Below are positions 14,003 through 29,100 of a stretch of DNA of 64,000 bases, one piece after another. The notes under the pieces were generated by a model that saw only the letters and a list, made by a program, of their open reading frames with translations, had not been told where the DNA came from and made no database searches. The translations under genes were made by a program, and so were the position numbers. The stretch's first letter is position 1; the number at the start of each line of letters is the position of its first letter. This stretch comes from Aphis gossypii. Its lineage: Eukaryota > Arthropoda > Insecta > Hemiptera > Aphididae. The stretch is taken from contig NC_065533.1 in the NCBI RefSeq assembly GCF_020184175.1, forward strand, positions 54,226,351 through 54,290,350, in the 5' to 3' direction.

Positions 14003-17000
14003 TGACTATACGATGTAAATTTATTACACGCACTACACTGATATTATGATCATTTTATATTATTTTTTATACACACGATATAGTATATAGCAATATAGGT
14101 AGGTACACATGATGGTACGTCATTGCCATCGTGTGTACCTATTATTATAATAACCACCACACGTATAATAATTATCATTGCGTAACGGGAATATACCGTC
14201 TTGATTTAGTGTACATGGCTATATTGTCCATATTAGAGAGCATTCGTGTTTTGTTAGTATATGATTGGTATTATGACGTACAACATCATTAACTGCAATC
14301 AACTTTGAACTTATATTATCGCCGTCTTCTGAACAATGTTTATTCGTAGATTAGGTAAATAACACAACACGAAGTCTGACGTTGTAATTTTTTATTTTAT
14401 TATTATCTCATAGAAACGAAATATTACCTATATTTTGTATAGGATTTATGCATAATAATATTATTATATATTAAATTATAATATAGTACCGTGAAAATGG
14501 CAACAACATTTTTTTTTTATATTTTATTCGGTGTTTATATTATTATAACAACGATAACGGTTAATCTGTTTAAAAAAGATGTATACCTAATATTTTATTA
14601 CGTATTATATATACGAACGTTAATTATATATTGTTAGCGTTACTACAATAATGACACAGTATAATGATGTGTGCCATATTATATATTATTATTTTATCGA
14701 CATTATATTATTATGTTGTTGTCATTTTCAAGTGCCATCCGAATTCCGATCTCAGTGTTAGATGGAAACCATAACTTCTACACATAATGAGTAATGACAA
14801 TAATACGACCGTGCACGGTCATAATAATATAGAAATAATTTCGTAATATTTTATTCAAAATTACACTTTAATGTGTATGATGGTCAAACAGATTACTCAA
14901 AGTGCGTGTGACCTATGGTAGTAATATACAGCCTGAGAACTGTATTATTCACTAGGTATACAGTCTATTGAGTATATATAACAAACGTATATACCTTATA
15001 CCTACTATAAATATTATTAGAAAAACACAAACGAGATAACATATTTTTTTGCGTTATTAATTATTATTAAAATGATATACGACTTTATACAAGCATATTT
15101 TATCTATGATATGTACAAGTTGACATTTTTGATAAAAATATTATTATAATTTATAATATTGAAGTAAAACATTTGATTATATTAATGTATTTATTATTAC
15201 TTTCGATTGTTCAATTTATTTAATAGATTAATTAAGAATTATTTAAAAATAATGTGACTTATTAGAATATAGTTAGTAAATAACACAGTGTTTAATGTTT
15301 CTATAGAATTTTAAGTTAACAGTAAAACAAACCTATAATTACAAAGTGTATCGATTGAGGGTATACACTAACTAAAAATATGTAACGGTAGTACACATTT
15401 ATCAATACATTTATCCATTTTTAAAACTTTAAGTAGGTATTATAAATTATAACATTTATAACTTAATATAGGTACTAAGAGAATTAAAAAGCTTAATAAA
15501 TTTAATTCATAAGTATAATAAAAAGTTCAAAATTTTCAAATCAATTATATTTCTATCTAACTTGCTTTAAGGTTTATTGTACAAATACGATTATACATTT
15601 TAAATTTTTTTCGAAAACTATTGATACCTAATTTTTTTAGAACTCTATGATATATAATCTAGGTGAGTAGAAATCTGAGTAAAAGCCATCAGTGTCTTAT
15701 AATGTCTTGTCAATGTTTTCTAACATACGAGATAATTAATTGTTTTATATATATTTTGGGAACTCTTTTCAACAAATTACAAACAACATCAAAAATTCAA
15801 AAATCCTATATTTAAGTTTGAATTTTGAAATACAATCAAAATATAAAAAGTGTATAAGGTGTAAAATAGTGGCCGAGTAACTTCATCTTTCATATAGGTC
15901 ACACACTCACACAACATACATTTTTTTAGCTCATATTTCTTATTGTATAAAACATTTTACAGTGTGTATTTTAAAAATTAAACAACATTTTTTTCGAATT
16001 TAGTGTGTTTTAAAATTGTAAATTCTTATACATATCTAAATAAATATAAGAGTCCCTAAAGAATCATGTCGAGAAAAAATATATGCCATTGAGTTGGAAT
16101 TTTTTTATTGTTAAATAAAAGTCTGCATTTAAAATGTATTGATGCGTCTGCACGGTTTTGTGGATATACTTGGGTGATACGGTACTTTTGGGACATACTA
16201 TATGGACGTTAATTCATGGCCATTGGTCGGATAAATTGTAAATATTGTTTTAATTATTTAACGAAAACAAAATAATATTAAATTATTTAAATCTATAAAC
16301 TATTTACTTTCTACCGCTTCCTTCATAGTTGTTAAACAGTAATAAAAATAACAAGTGGCGTGTTGCCAGAGGAGCTGATGTCATCGTATGAATGTATCGT
16401 TGTAATGAATAGGAGAGGCGAATGCGAACACGTATACACTATAGTTATATACTTTGGTCTTGGGTATATAATATGTTTAGTCTTACTACATTATTTACGT
16501 TTAACATTTTTAGTAACGTTATTTTAATAACTGTTTTTCTTTTTTTGTATAATGCTGTTAAAGATTTATTTAACTTCTGCATTATCTAAATTGATTTATT
16601 CACGGTCATATTATAGTCTTATAAGTTAGATACACCTTAACTTATATAATAATACTTACGGGTATATACTATTTACAGTATAGATAATTAATATACTGCA
16701 CGTATCACATACCTATACGATGTCATTCCTATGTACACTTCATATTGAATGAAACGCTCAGTTACATAAAATCAGATAACATAGCTACATAATTAATACT
16801 TTTAAATATTTATTTCGGCTATAATAAGATTTAGATAATAATTTAATACTGTCCAATACAATAATTATTATTGAATAATTAATCTGGCACGCAGTGATAT
16901 TGTTCCGAGAAAATATGACTTGATACAACTGCAATAATAAGAAAGAATCTACGATTCGGTCTAGGATTAAAATTTTAATGCCCGTATTCGACAAGGATAA

Positions 17001-19900
17001 TATTATAAGTTGTACAAACTAAAAAATAATAGTTGTTGTAGACTGCTACTATATTTATAGTGTCATATAGCGTTTTTAACAATTTCGGACAACGGCGTTT
17101 GCAGGAATAATAGATTGTAAGTCGGAACACTTGGAATAATACTACATTATAATGATTTTAATTACGTACACGTGTATATAATATTGTCGACTATATAATA
17201 TACGACTTAAATACGTTTGTAATGAGAGAATGAGTAAATAATATTGTGTTATATACATGCGTCCATAGTGGTAATCTAATATGTCAACATTCACGGATGA
17301 AGGGATTTCCTTAAATATGTATTGATTATTATAGGAGGTGCCTGTACTCAGCACCATTATGGTTCATTCTATTCTCTAATGTAATTGAACTCCGGAAATA
17401 ATAAACAATATGTCTAGGTATAAATACGTATACGATATACTATTATACGTTTATATAATGTAAATAAGGGGAAATACGTTCTGGGTATGCCGGGTATGGA
17501 CACATTAACATATTATTATGGTCACTACTCACTACGTAGAAAATCGATGATAGACATTAATATAAAAAAAAAAATTGTTGTGATATCGGTAAGCTGCAGT
17601 ATAATATTATATACATATAATTCATAAGGAATAAAAGTTATATAAACATAGACTAAAAATTATATATCTTATTATATTGTATAAAAAATTGTAAATTATT
17701 ATTTTTTTTTTTTTTTAAAAAAATTTATTTAAATGACTTGCAGCCACAGTGGCTATTGGGTGATATCAACAATATTCAATTACATATAGATGTCGTAGAA
17801 ATTATGAAAATAATATTACTATTTATTTAAATTTATTATTTGTATGATAGACCTAACCGGGAGTTATTCTAATATCTTGTTGAGTATACCAATATCGATT
17901 GGTGAAGATGAAATTCATATCATCAATTTAACTCTCATGATGACAAGTTGTAAATTCATAATAATGGGAGCAAGGAACATAATATGCTTATTAACTACCT
18001 ACGTGGCTACATATTAAAATAATATTAGCATGTATAGTCTAAGTAACAAATTTGTGTTCATAAAACCTGCATAGAATAACTTAGGTAGGTATTGAATAAA
18101 ATAACTAATTTTGAATATCTAATATTTAAATTTTTGTGGAGGAAGCTTAGAATTATTGATTTCTTATAGTGATGTATTATAGCTACCTGCTTTTTTACCG
18201 AGTAGTAAAAATAGGTAAGTATTCAAATTTACATCTTTATACATTATATAGTAATATAGTTTATATAATAACATATAATGTTGTCCTTTAAAAAAGACAT
18301 TTTTAAAATTGTCTAGCAGTCTACTAAAAAAATTATTACTATGATAAAAAAATTACTAAAACAAAAGGCTAAACAATATAGTTTAATATTTATAGCCATA
18401 TTAGGGCAAATGGTCACAGAAGTATCTCATATTTTAACTTCATAAGTCGATATAAAAACTTTAGTTAGGTTTTCGTTATTATTAAATATTAATCATCATC
18501 AAATTTAAATTGATACGAAAAATAAATATAATATATTTTATAGTTCTTTTCTTTAGTTTTATAGAGCTGTAAATATAAAAGCTTTCGTATCCGAATCCTA
18601 TATAGCCATATAGGTAGTTTAATAGCCACGATAAAGGTCATTACCGTCTTTAGTGGTGGTTTCGTAAGTGAAGGATCAAAGAGGTGACTTAGCCGATTAT
18701 ATGAGATATATAAAATATAATAGAAATCATTATAGTATAGGTTTGTATATCATCTCTACTCTTTGGAGTTTAGACTCGAGTAAAGATTTTAGAAAGACGT
18801 GTTAGTGGGCATTAAAATTACATTATGTACATTCATACGTCTAATACAGGCGGTGCAGGTGCCCAAAACATCTTAATTCGCTAAGGTATTAAAATGTGTT
18901 TGATTTTTACTTGATATGCCATACATAATTTACACGATAAACTTGCAATAATTTGGAGACATGATTTATAATAATATTATATCGTCCCGTGAGCATCGTA
19001 ATTTCATTTATTTCGCGCGATATAGTTATGATTTTATACATACTTTTGAAATCTTGATAATATAAAAAACAAAAAAAAAAGACATCTCATGACTATAGCA
19101 TGAAAACAAGACGTAGTACGTAAACCCAAAACCGCAAATCGTTCGTCATCGAGTGCTGTACGATTTGGCTAATATACCTACTAACAATAAATAACCGACG
19201 GCTAGCCACCACATTAGACAATAGACATCGATATATTTTGATGTAATCGTATAACGAACCGATCGCCGGACAATTAAATCACGTTTATAATAAGGGACCA
19301 TTAGTAGCTCGCTAAATTGATTCATTAAAATAATACGTCCACAGCGATTGTTTATACATTCCATATAATATCTAATACGTGTATGGAATGTTCGGGACAC
19401 AACGTATAGATAATATTATTAGGTAGCTGTCGGTGTGTAGAAACCGTTCGTAAGACATATGTATAATATATTATTATCATTACAGACTTCTACCGATCGA
19501 CTACCGTTCGTATTATCCGGTTTAGGTACCGGAAGACGGCAGTGGCACAACTCGTACACCGTCAATTATTATCGAACAGGTAGCTTCGGCGTATTATACA
19601 TCGTTTTACAATGGGAAATCGGCACCTGTGGGTGGTGTGTGTGGGTGCGCGGGTTGTACGCTTATATTTATCACCCACTCGACGTCGTAAAAAAGCGATC
19701 GTCAGGACATTTTACGGATAAATTCTATTACGAGAGAGACCCGACGACGGATAGAACCGTCTCCGGAAACGTCTCGTGTTTTTCACGAGTTACGATCGGA
19801 AATCGCAACGGCACGTACATATTATTACGATATCGACACGCAGGCCGACAGTATCACAAATCGTAAAACATAATAATATATTACAATATTCGTCCGACGA
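14003..19900. other. Gene-free spacer between the sialyltransferase and the adducin promoter
   Basis: About 5.9 kb of AT-rich DNA. I see no protein-coding gene or RNA gene. A likely LINE 3' end with poly(T) lies at 17.70-17.79 kb. From about 19.1 kb the sequence becomes progressively richer in CpG as it approaches the adducin promoter block; open frames there reflect GC-rich composition rather than genes. Confidence 0.5.
17702..17790 (-). mobile_element. Probable LINE 3' end with poly(A), minus strand
   Basis: On the minus strand a short open frame ends (..HPIATVAASHLNKFF, then stop) immediately before a run of A residues, the arrangement of a non-LTR retrotransposon tail. Only the last few codons are visible, so the family is unknown and the call is tentative. 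Confidence 0.3.
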
Positions 19901-21400
19901 CGCCCGGCCGTTCGGGCGGCGGCTCCGTCGTCGGGCGGCGTACGATAATAATATGGAGTATGGAGTACGGACGAGAGCGTCACAATAACGATAATATTAT
20001 TTCCGCGGAGGCGTTCCGCCCGACCCGTCCACCGCCGCGGTCGCCACAGTGTTGCCACACGCGCCGGCCACGATCCGCCGGGACGACGGCGGCGTTCGGA
20101 TATCGGGAACCGACGGACGACGACGATCGCAGCTCTCTCCGCGCACGCACGCACGCACGGGCGACACACGTCGAGTGTGGAAACACTGACGCGCGCACGC
20201 GCGGGCGTATCTCCGGTCGAACGAACGGGCGGCGGCGGCGGCGGCGGATTCCATTTGTTTTTGCGGTTCGTGTTTTGGAGTCATTAACTCGGTCGTCGTC
20301 ACTTGCGAGTGCGCGCGCGAGTTTACGCGAGCGCGCGTGTGTGTGTGTGTGTGTCGGTGGTGTACTTTACCGTCGCACTGGTCCGTCCGTCGGCGTGTGT
20401 TGGTGTGCGTGCGTATTGTGCGTGCGTGCGTGTTGCCAGTCGACGCCGCCTCCGACAGTCCGACGTCAGTGTGCCGCCGCCGCAGTAGTAAACCGTCGTC
20501 CTTCCCCCCGCGCGCACACACTTTATTTTCGCGACACTACATATATACGTTACGGTTTTTTTTTTTTTTTTTTCCTCTCTCGTTCCGTCTTGTTCCGGTC
20601 GTTTCGTCCGCGCCACCACACACCACCGGCCACCCGAACGCGGAATCGTAACATGTCCTCCTGACCGAACCGACGGGACGCGACATATTATCATCTCGAT
20701 CGAGACACTGCCGATATCGCACCCGAGCGTCGCGCAACAACACACTTTTCGCCTGACAAGCGGCGGCGTGAAGCACAGCCGTCGTCGATCGATCCGGATC
20801 TCGCCACCTCTTCTCCCCCCCGCCCGCCGTCAAGGGGCAGCGCTGTTCTTGTACAGGTAAGCGCGCTTTGTTCCGATAATGGGTAATTATTATTAACGGA
20901 AGTGATAATGCCGAGCGGCGACATTAGCTGCTGGCGTGTGTATATATTATTATGTATAGTAATGAATGATATTACACGACGGAGCGGCGAACCGGACGAA
21001 CGACACCCGCCCGGAAACGCGTCGTCGGGGCCGGGGTGGCGGGACGGCGGGGCGCGCGCGAATTCAGCCTCCGCTCTCGGTTCGTCCGTTTTTGTTTCCG
21101 TCCAATTTAGCGATATTAAAAATTTTCGCGTCCTCCTCCGCCCGTCGAGCGTGCGTAGAAAAAAAAATTCGGCGTGTCCGCGCGTGCGCCCGAAAATTTT
21201 TCGGGTTTTTTTCTCCGTCGTCCAGCGACAATTTTTTGGCCCGGTCCGGCGTCAGCGCGCTGAGTCCGCGCGTCCCCCGCACGTCACGGCTTCCGATCTA
21301 CGAACACGTTTCCTTCTCGTCCTCTTACACGGCCGTATCGCAGTGTACGTACTCGCTCTCGACGACCGTGGCTGGGTGTGTCCGTAGTCGTTTTTCGTTT
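19900..21400 (+). promoter_or_regulatory. hts: CpG-rich promoter block of the adducin gene
   Basis: This is the only strongly GC- and CpG-rich stretch of the window, surrounded by very AT-rich DNA. It contains CGG, GCGC and (GT)n/(GCGT)n runs at about 20.14-20.44 kb and a TCAGT initiator-like word near 20.466 kb. It continues past the end of the first exon into intron 1. The overlapping open frames on both strands are what such composition produces by chance and show no protein motif. The transcription start is inferred, not seen. Confidence 0.6.
20466..20856 (+). other. hts: Untranslated first exon of the adducin gene (5' limit uncertain)
   Basis: The 3' limit is a near-consensus donor, cag|gtaagc, at 20856/20857. 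The next recognised exon on this strand (26108) starts with 19 untranslated bases and then the adducin ATG, so this donor is a natural partner, giving a 5.25-kb first intron. The 5' limit given is only the TCAGT initiator-like word. Confidence 0.5.
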
Positions 21401-24400
21401 TTTTTTCTTTATTTTTTAAACCACTCGCCTGCGATATTTGGTTCAAGACAAAAAAATTTTCGATTATCGCGAATATCGTGATAGGATTCACGTATCGTCA
21501 ACGCATCGGTCGACGGAGGGTATGTGCATGATACGATAATATGATACCTATGCCGCGTTGCACGGGCAAAACTTATACGTGTTTTAATGAACCGCTCGAT
21601 CTTAAATTAAATTTAAGGGACAGTCGACATTGTTAGACGTTGTTCGTGCAACCCAGAATTACTATAGTTGTTACGACGATTATTCTTGTTCGTGTACAAA
21701 CGTGTAGGTACAATGTTATTGATTCATCGAGTTCTTGTATTATACCTGTGTTATGCAATTTTTTTTTTCTGCTCCGGCCGTTGTTTTTAGCCGATCCATG
21801 GCGATCTGACCGTCATTTGTACGGGATCGTTGATCGATCACCCTGCTGACGCTGAAAAAATATTTGTCATCTAGGTTCAGGCGTCGCTGTGTGATCAGTC
21901 ATTACATGCTGTAACCACTTGTTTGCTTGTTGTCTGTTTTATTTATACGAGATATTATGTTAAATATCGAATAAATTATACATTTTCCTCTTTGTTCTTT
22001 TACCTACCTGCCTATCATTTAATTGCAGTATTTTCTTTTGCACTTTGCATAATTCACTTGGGCAATTAACCTAATTGTTTTATTGTTTAATTACATAAGT
22101 GTAAATTAATGGTTCTATGGCCGTTAATATTCACACATAGGTATTATGTAGATACACATTAAATGTATTATTAATCGCTATTAATTCAAATAACAATAAT
22201 ATTATCTAATGATGTAGACAATTACCAATAATTCCTCGTACATGTAAAAACCATTAAAATATTTCCACGTTTAAGTTGATACATGCTATAATTCATTCTT
22301 TTTTAATAATATTCTCTATTCTTTGGTATGAGAATATACATTATGAACATTCCTTTTATAAATCTTAATCTACTTGTTGTTTAACAATGAATTTAATTGT
22401 TGTATGTAGGTATCATAACATTTAGGTACTTATTTATGTAAACGTCATCCTAAACATCTAATTATAATAATATGCTCATTATAACATGCACATCATTTTT
22501 ATCTAAATATGTTTAAACATGGTAGGCAGCAGCTAAATAATTAATTACAATAATTATATAGACATATAGTAATGTTGTTGATAGGAAGCTTAACATAACA
22601 TATTTAGATATGAACATAATGATAAGCTCTATATTTTTTTTAAACTGTTATCATGTTAACATAAATTTATATTAATTATATTGAGTAATGATACCTACCC
22701 ATGTAAAAAAAAATTACTTAATATAGATAAGCATTTAGAATGATTTAAAGATTATGAATGAATGATTTTAATGTATACCTAATTATCAATAGTTTTTTAA
22801 AATAATATGAGGTCAAAGTTTAGTTAACCATTGGTAGTAAAAATTTAATTTAACTAAGTTTACTTACGTAATATTTTTTTTGATTGACTGTCAGTTATTA
22901 GTTAAAAATATAGTGAGTGAACAATTAAACTATTTATTTGTATATTTTTCATTTTTTTTTTAAATAATTAACAATTATTAACCTATGTGTAGTTAAAATG
23001 GGTTTAAAACATTTATTATAATTATTAATACTAGATAGGTATAGCAATTTGACAAACATTGCATAGACAAATTATCAATTGATGATTGATAGGTTGGTAT
23101 GTAATAAAATATGACAGACTAATAATCTATACATAATAATTTACTTTAAAAATACGTTTAAAATGTTTATCAACAAGAACTAATCAAATTTCTAACATAA
23201 TTTAAAAAATATAATTATGTACCTACAATCTTAATAATTAATAGTCTCTAAGTAGGTAGTAGGTACCTTACTTATTTATTTTATGTATGAACTTCATCTT
23301 AATTTCAAAATATGGGTAGGTAATGTCGTGTATCATATTTTACCCATTGGTCAGTTATGTTTTTATTTCCATGGTTACCATTAATTGATAAAATATCAAG
23401 TATTTTTTGTCTTAAGCAGAATTCTTGGCTTTGTTGTGTTACTCCAATATCCCTGTAGTGATTTTGGTATCATTCACTAACTGTAATTTACAAGGAAATT
23501 TCCAAAGTTGAAACAACTTCAACTTTTAAACATAACATGATCTATTGATTTTAGGTTAGGTTGCACAGATTTGCACAGATTAATATTGCCATGAAGTCGG
23601 CTTACACCTTTAGAAGTATCTTCTATAGATCCATTACCATTAATATTTTTAATATTTTTTTATTGATAAAATTATAATTTTGGCTTCAATAATCATTAGT
23701 TACAATTTAATATATTTAATATTTATGACTGTTATCTGAATAGGTTAACAATTTACATAGGTAAAAGAAAAATTGTTATTCAACAAATCCAATAATTTCT
23801 ATAAAGTTAATCATTAAAATATTATAATATAAACATAAAATAATTGTAATGTTATAGGCACTCGATTATCTATTACCTTTATGAATTAACTATATTCTTT
23901 CATATACCTACCTACCTACATGTATTAAATTAATATGTCTTAATATATTAACATTTTAGAAATGTCAAGTTTTTATTATATTTTTATTGTTGTGGTACTT
24001 ATGAATTAATTTGGTATTTATTCTATTTAAGTAATTTGGTAATAAGTTGTTTCCTCTTTAGAACTCTAACCTATTTTTATTTAGAAGGTAGACAATAATA
24101 ATGAGAATTGTTTGATTATACATTATTAAGGTCAAAGTGTAATAATGATATGTTAGCATGCCCTAATGATCATTTATTCCATTGAACATTATCATTCATT
24201 AATATATTATAAAAACAAACACGATAAGTCACTTTCTATTTTATGATTCATTTAGGTACTATTTAGTTATTAACACTAAAACTAAATTTTTACTATAAAT
24301 TAAAATTCTATAGGTAATATAATATAATCCATTATAAATTAATCTTAGACTTAAAAATAATATAAGATATTTTCTAATAAATCTGTTCATAATGGGTTTA

Positions 24401-26107
24401 TAAATGTTGCTCTAAATATTTAAATATATAAGAATTATTAATACAGAAGAAACAGGTATGAAAATATAGTAGTAACCCTTTACCAAAATGTTAAGCCAAG
24501 ATATAATAATTTATGGTAAATACTGTTGATGATATTAGTTAACAACATTATTCAATTTTAATACCTGCAATAGCAAACATTTTTAAATTTTTAATATAAA
24601 AAACAAATTATAATTAAAAGTTTAACTTTGAAAACTGTATTAAATATTTTTTATTTTAAATTCTGATAGAATGAGTAATATTTTTTTACTAGATAGTTCA
24701 TAATTTAAAAATCTTTAATTATCTTAATCCCAAAGATACCAATTTATATTACACCTATAAATTGTACTTATTCGTATGATATGTACCTACTATTTATTCA
24801 ATAAATGTAAATTTATTAGTACCTATAAAAACTAAATTTAATTTTAATCTATCATCCATCCAATTACATAATATGTGTATATAATATAATTCATGATGCT
24901 AGTGTAGCAAGAATTATATTAATTCACTAAGCATGTTTACCACTTTTCTTTGTTAATTATGCAGTTATTCAAAATCTTAAGATTTTTTTGTACTAAGTAT
25001 TAAGAAGGTTTCTATATAGATTCTGCTTTTCCAATGAAAATCCTCACTTAAATAATAAACTATTTAACATATAATATTTCTAAAAATAGTTACATATCAA
25101 AATAAAAATCTGAAATAGTAGCTTATAAATTATTGGACTTGTGTACTGAAGATGATAGGTCTATGATAATCGACTTGGCAGCTATGTAAATTTGAAAATT
25201 TTAGTAGTTTATATAAATTTTACCATCAATATTTATAATTTATAAAATTGGTCTAAGTGTAATAAATATTAGATCCGATGTTATATATATTGTATTATAT
25301 AACTTAGAAACTATTTACTCAAATTTTGAATTAGGTTCATCAATAGTTTCGCCTCAGAGTACTATGTAGTACAAACAATCTTAAGCATTTGAAAATATTA
25401 TAGTCTTGAAGTATATTTAAAAATTTGAGAACACGATTAGTGAATCCTGCATTTAATTTTTATTTAATTGTTCTAAAATATTGAGAAGTTTTCTTTAATG
25501 AGCACATCTGAATAGGGAACACTTTGGTGGCTAGATTTTGATCATTTTAACCGTAAAAATTATCTAAGTACCTATATTTTATTATTTTTTATCATACCTA
25601 TTATAACATTATAGTTTTTTATATATTGTAAGAAATGACCATCTCTTTCAGTAACTGATTGTGTTTTAAATAATAATATATATAAGTATATTAATACATA
25701 CAAATAATATAAGTATACATACATTTTGATATTAATCATTCTTTTATTTACATTTCCGCTCCCTCTAAATAGCGTACTAAATTTCAATGAACAAGAGTCT
25801 GATATTGTGAATTTTCATTCTAATTAAAATTTGTATAAGAAACAAAATGCAGTTTATTTATCTACTAATATCTAGGTAGTACCTATTTTTTTATATTTAA
25901 AATAAAGTTTAATGTATGAAATATCTATGAAACTGTATATATATTGTATGTACAATAAAATATAATTAAGCAATAATTATGTTCTATAACAAACCAAGAA
26001 AAAAAACTTAACTTAAAGCATAAAAAATATTAAAACGATTAAAGATCAATTTAAGTTATGTTTGAATAGAGTTGTACTCATTAGTTATATATTGTTTGTT
26101 TTTATAG
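20857..26107 (+). other. hts: Large first intron of the adducin gene
   Basis: The first 600 bases continue the CpG-rich block; the rest is AT-rich. A short direct duplication of TTGCACAGA occurs near 23.56 kb. I see no internal gene or clear mobile element. The acceptor is tttttatag ending at 26107. Confidence 0.5.
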
Positions 26108-26126
26108 ATAAGTAAATACTAAAAAT

Positions 26127-29100
26127 ATGGCTGACATAGAAGCTGAACCACCACAGAGCAATGGTTATGCAAATGCCAATGATGATGATGATGAACGTGG
26201 AAAAATGAGACCAGCAGATATTGATGCTGTAAGTAAAAAAAAAAATGTCAGCTGTATTAAAGTTATCTTAAATATTTAATTTATGGTTGTTTATTATAGG
26301 ATGTAAGAGAAATGGAACGACGGAAAAGAGTAGAAATGATAATGAATTCTCGTTTATTTCGTGAAGAATTAGAAAGAATAATTGAAGTTCAAATGAAAGA
26401 TGGTGGTTCTGTTCCTGCTGGGCTTTTACAACAAATTTCAGAAATGATGGGCGGGCGTCAATCAGGAGGTTCTAAATGTTAGTATGATGCTTCTTTTGTT
26501 TTGTTTATTTTTTTTTAATTCTACTTAAAATTAATATTATTTATGCATATACTAAAACTAAATTATGATTGTAGCTTCAAATTGTGTGGTTCCAATTAAT
26601 GATATTCGTGGTGTAGAAAGTATGGGATATGCCAAAGGTGAAAAAATTATCAGATGTAAATTAGCAGCTGTATTCAGATTAATGGATTTATATGGCTGGA
26701 CCCAAGGAATCTATAACCAAGTTTCTGTAAGTATTATTTTTATTACTTTTTTTTTATCATTTATATTTAAATTTAGTTACTTTTGATTTAATCTTAATAA
26801 AATTAGCAATGGTATTTAATTTATTAAATGTTTTTATATTAAAAAATTTGAAAAAATTCTTCTTATATTTTAAAAATTATATATATAATATTTTTTAACT
26901 ATTTATTATTTCATTTCAAATATTAATAATAATTTATTTTTAGGCCCGATTAAATCAAGAAGAAGAACATTTTTTAGTTAGCCCATATGGTTTATTATGT
27001 AATGAAGTGACAGCCTCTAGCTTAATTAAAGTGGATATGCAAGGAAATGTTATGGAACCTGGGACTACTAATTATGGAGTAAACATAACAACATTTCAAC
27101 TTCATGCTGCTATTTATGCAGCAAGGCCTGATTTAAAAGCTATCATCGATGTACAAGTGTATGTTATTCTTTTTGAATTATTGTAAAATTTCATAAAATA
27201 ATTTATATTTCTTTATTTACAGAGGACCTGTTTTGGCCGTATCATCATTACGTTGTGGCTTATTGCATATAAGTAAAGAAAGTGCATTGATTGGAGATGT
27301 CTCGCATTATGCATACCCAGGATCTACTGTAGATCCGGATGAAAAAGACAAAATTGCTAGAAGCTTAGGGCCTATTAATAAGGTATTAAATGCTTAACAT
27401 TTTATTTTGATTTTATCTATCCACATTTTTGAAGTAAACTGTTAATTTACTTTTACATTTCAAATTAAAACTTTAAATTCAATATTTTCTGTTTAGGTTA
27501 TATTTTTCACTAATCATGGTGCAGTTTGTTGTGGTGAATCGATAGAAGAAGCATTTTACAACGCTTATAATATAGTTACAGCTTGTGAAACACAGGTATA
27601 TTTAATAGTGAAGTTAGTTATTTTATTATTATTTATTTGTAATTTCTCTGTTACATTTCAGTTAAAAGTATTACCTGTGGGATTAGATAACATTATGACA
27701 ATGACTGAAGAACAGTGCAAATTCATTTATGATGCTGCTAGGACTCCACCAGAAGGTACATTACCTTCTCCGTTACCTGCAGGAGGAGCTGTTGCAGATA
27801 AACGTTGGAGAGTTGGAGGTCTTCAATTTGAAGCTCTTATGAGAATGCTAGATAATGCAGTATGTCTTCAAATAAATAATTAAACCTAACTAAATTGTTA
27901 AGATATACTAAGACTGAATTCATTAACAATCACTGATCTGGGTTAAAATCGCTTAACAAATTATGTTTTCTATCAAAAATTGGATTTTAAAAATGATTTT
28001 TTATATTATTTACAAGAGGTTTGGTTTTTTAATTAAAATACAAATTTTAATGCTCCAAATTCAATATAAAATAATATTTTATCAAAAAATTGTCAAGTTT
28101 TTAAAAATTACTGATTTTTTAATAGTAAAATAATATTTTTTATTATCTTACTTACATTTTGTCTTATTATTATTTTAAAGTTTTACCATAACTAACAATC
28201 TAATTTTTGAACTGTATTAATCTAACTTAATTTGCAATATAAAATTAGTGACTGATAAAATTATATGTTAGTTAAATGAATAGAATGAATTAATATAAAC
28301 CCATTTTTATTCATAAAATAAATATATACTTATAAGATATAAGTTTTAATAATTAATTATTTATTTATTTCATAGGGATTCCGCACTGGTTATATATATC
28401 GGCAACCACTTATTAAAGGTGAACCTCCTCGCCCCCGTAATGATGTTGAAGTACCACCAGCAGTTTCTTCTCTTGGATATTTATTAGAAGAAGAAGAGTT
28501 GTATAAAAATGGGTAAGTTAAATTTTGTATTTATTTGCTGTGTATAACGACATAATATAATTATTTATATTGATTAGGCAATGGAAAAAATATTATGATG
28601 GCCGCAAATCAACTGATAGAACAAAATGGTTAAATTCACCAAATGTCTACCAAAAAGTGGAAGTTCTTGAAACTGGAACATCAGATCCTAAAAAAATCAC
28701 TAAGGTAGACATCAAAAATTAATTTTTATGTATTCGATTAACCGCGATTATAATGAATATTTTTTTATTTGATTTTGATCATTATAATTTATGAAATTAA
28801 TCCAAAATAATATTTTACCTATAATTTATACATTTATTTATACTATTTTAATGTCAAATGTTAACACTTCTAACAACAGCAGTGTTGTGTCTTAACATTT
28901 TTATATTGTTATTAGACTAAATAAGAGAGTACCTATATTTTATTAATTTTTATTTTATAACTATATTTTACTACACTTTAATTTTGGGCTTATCAAACGT
29001 TAATAACACTTAGTTTAAGTGCTTTAACAATTTCTGTAATCATTTTCGCTTTGCTATTTATACTACATTGTAATTGAACCATAGAAATATATTTATATAA

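Noticed and set aside
19459..21491. Dense overlapping open frames of 60-234 aa on both strands
   Set aside because: They are Arg/Ala/Pro-rich readings of CpG-rich promoter sequence with few stops by composition. None has a domain or codon pattern of a gene.
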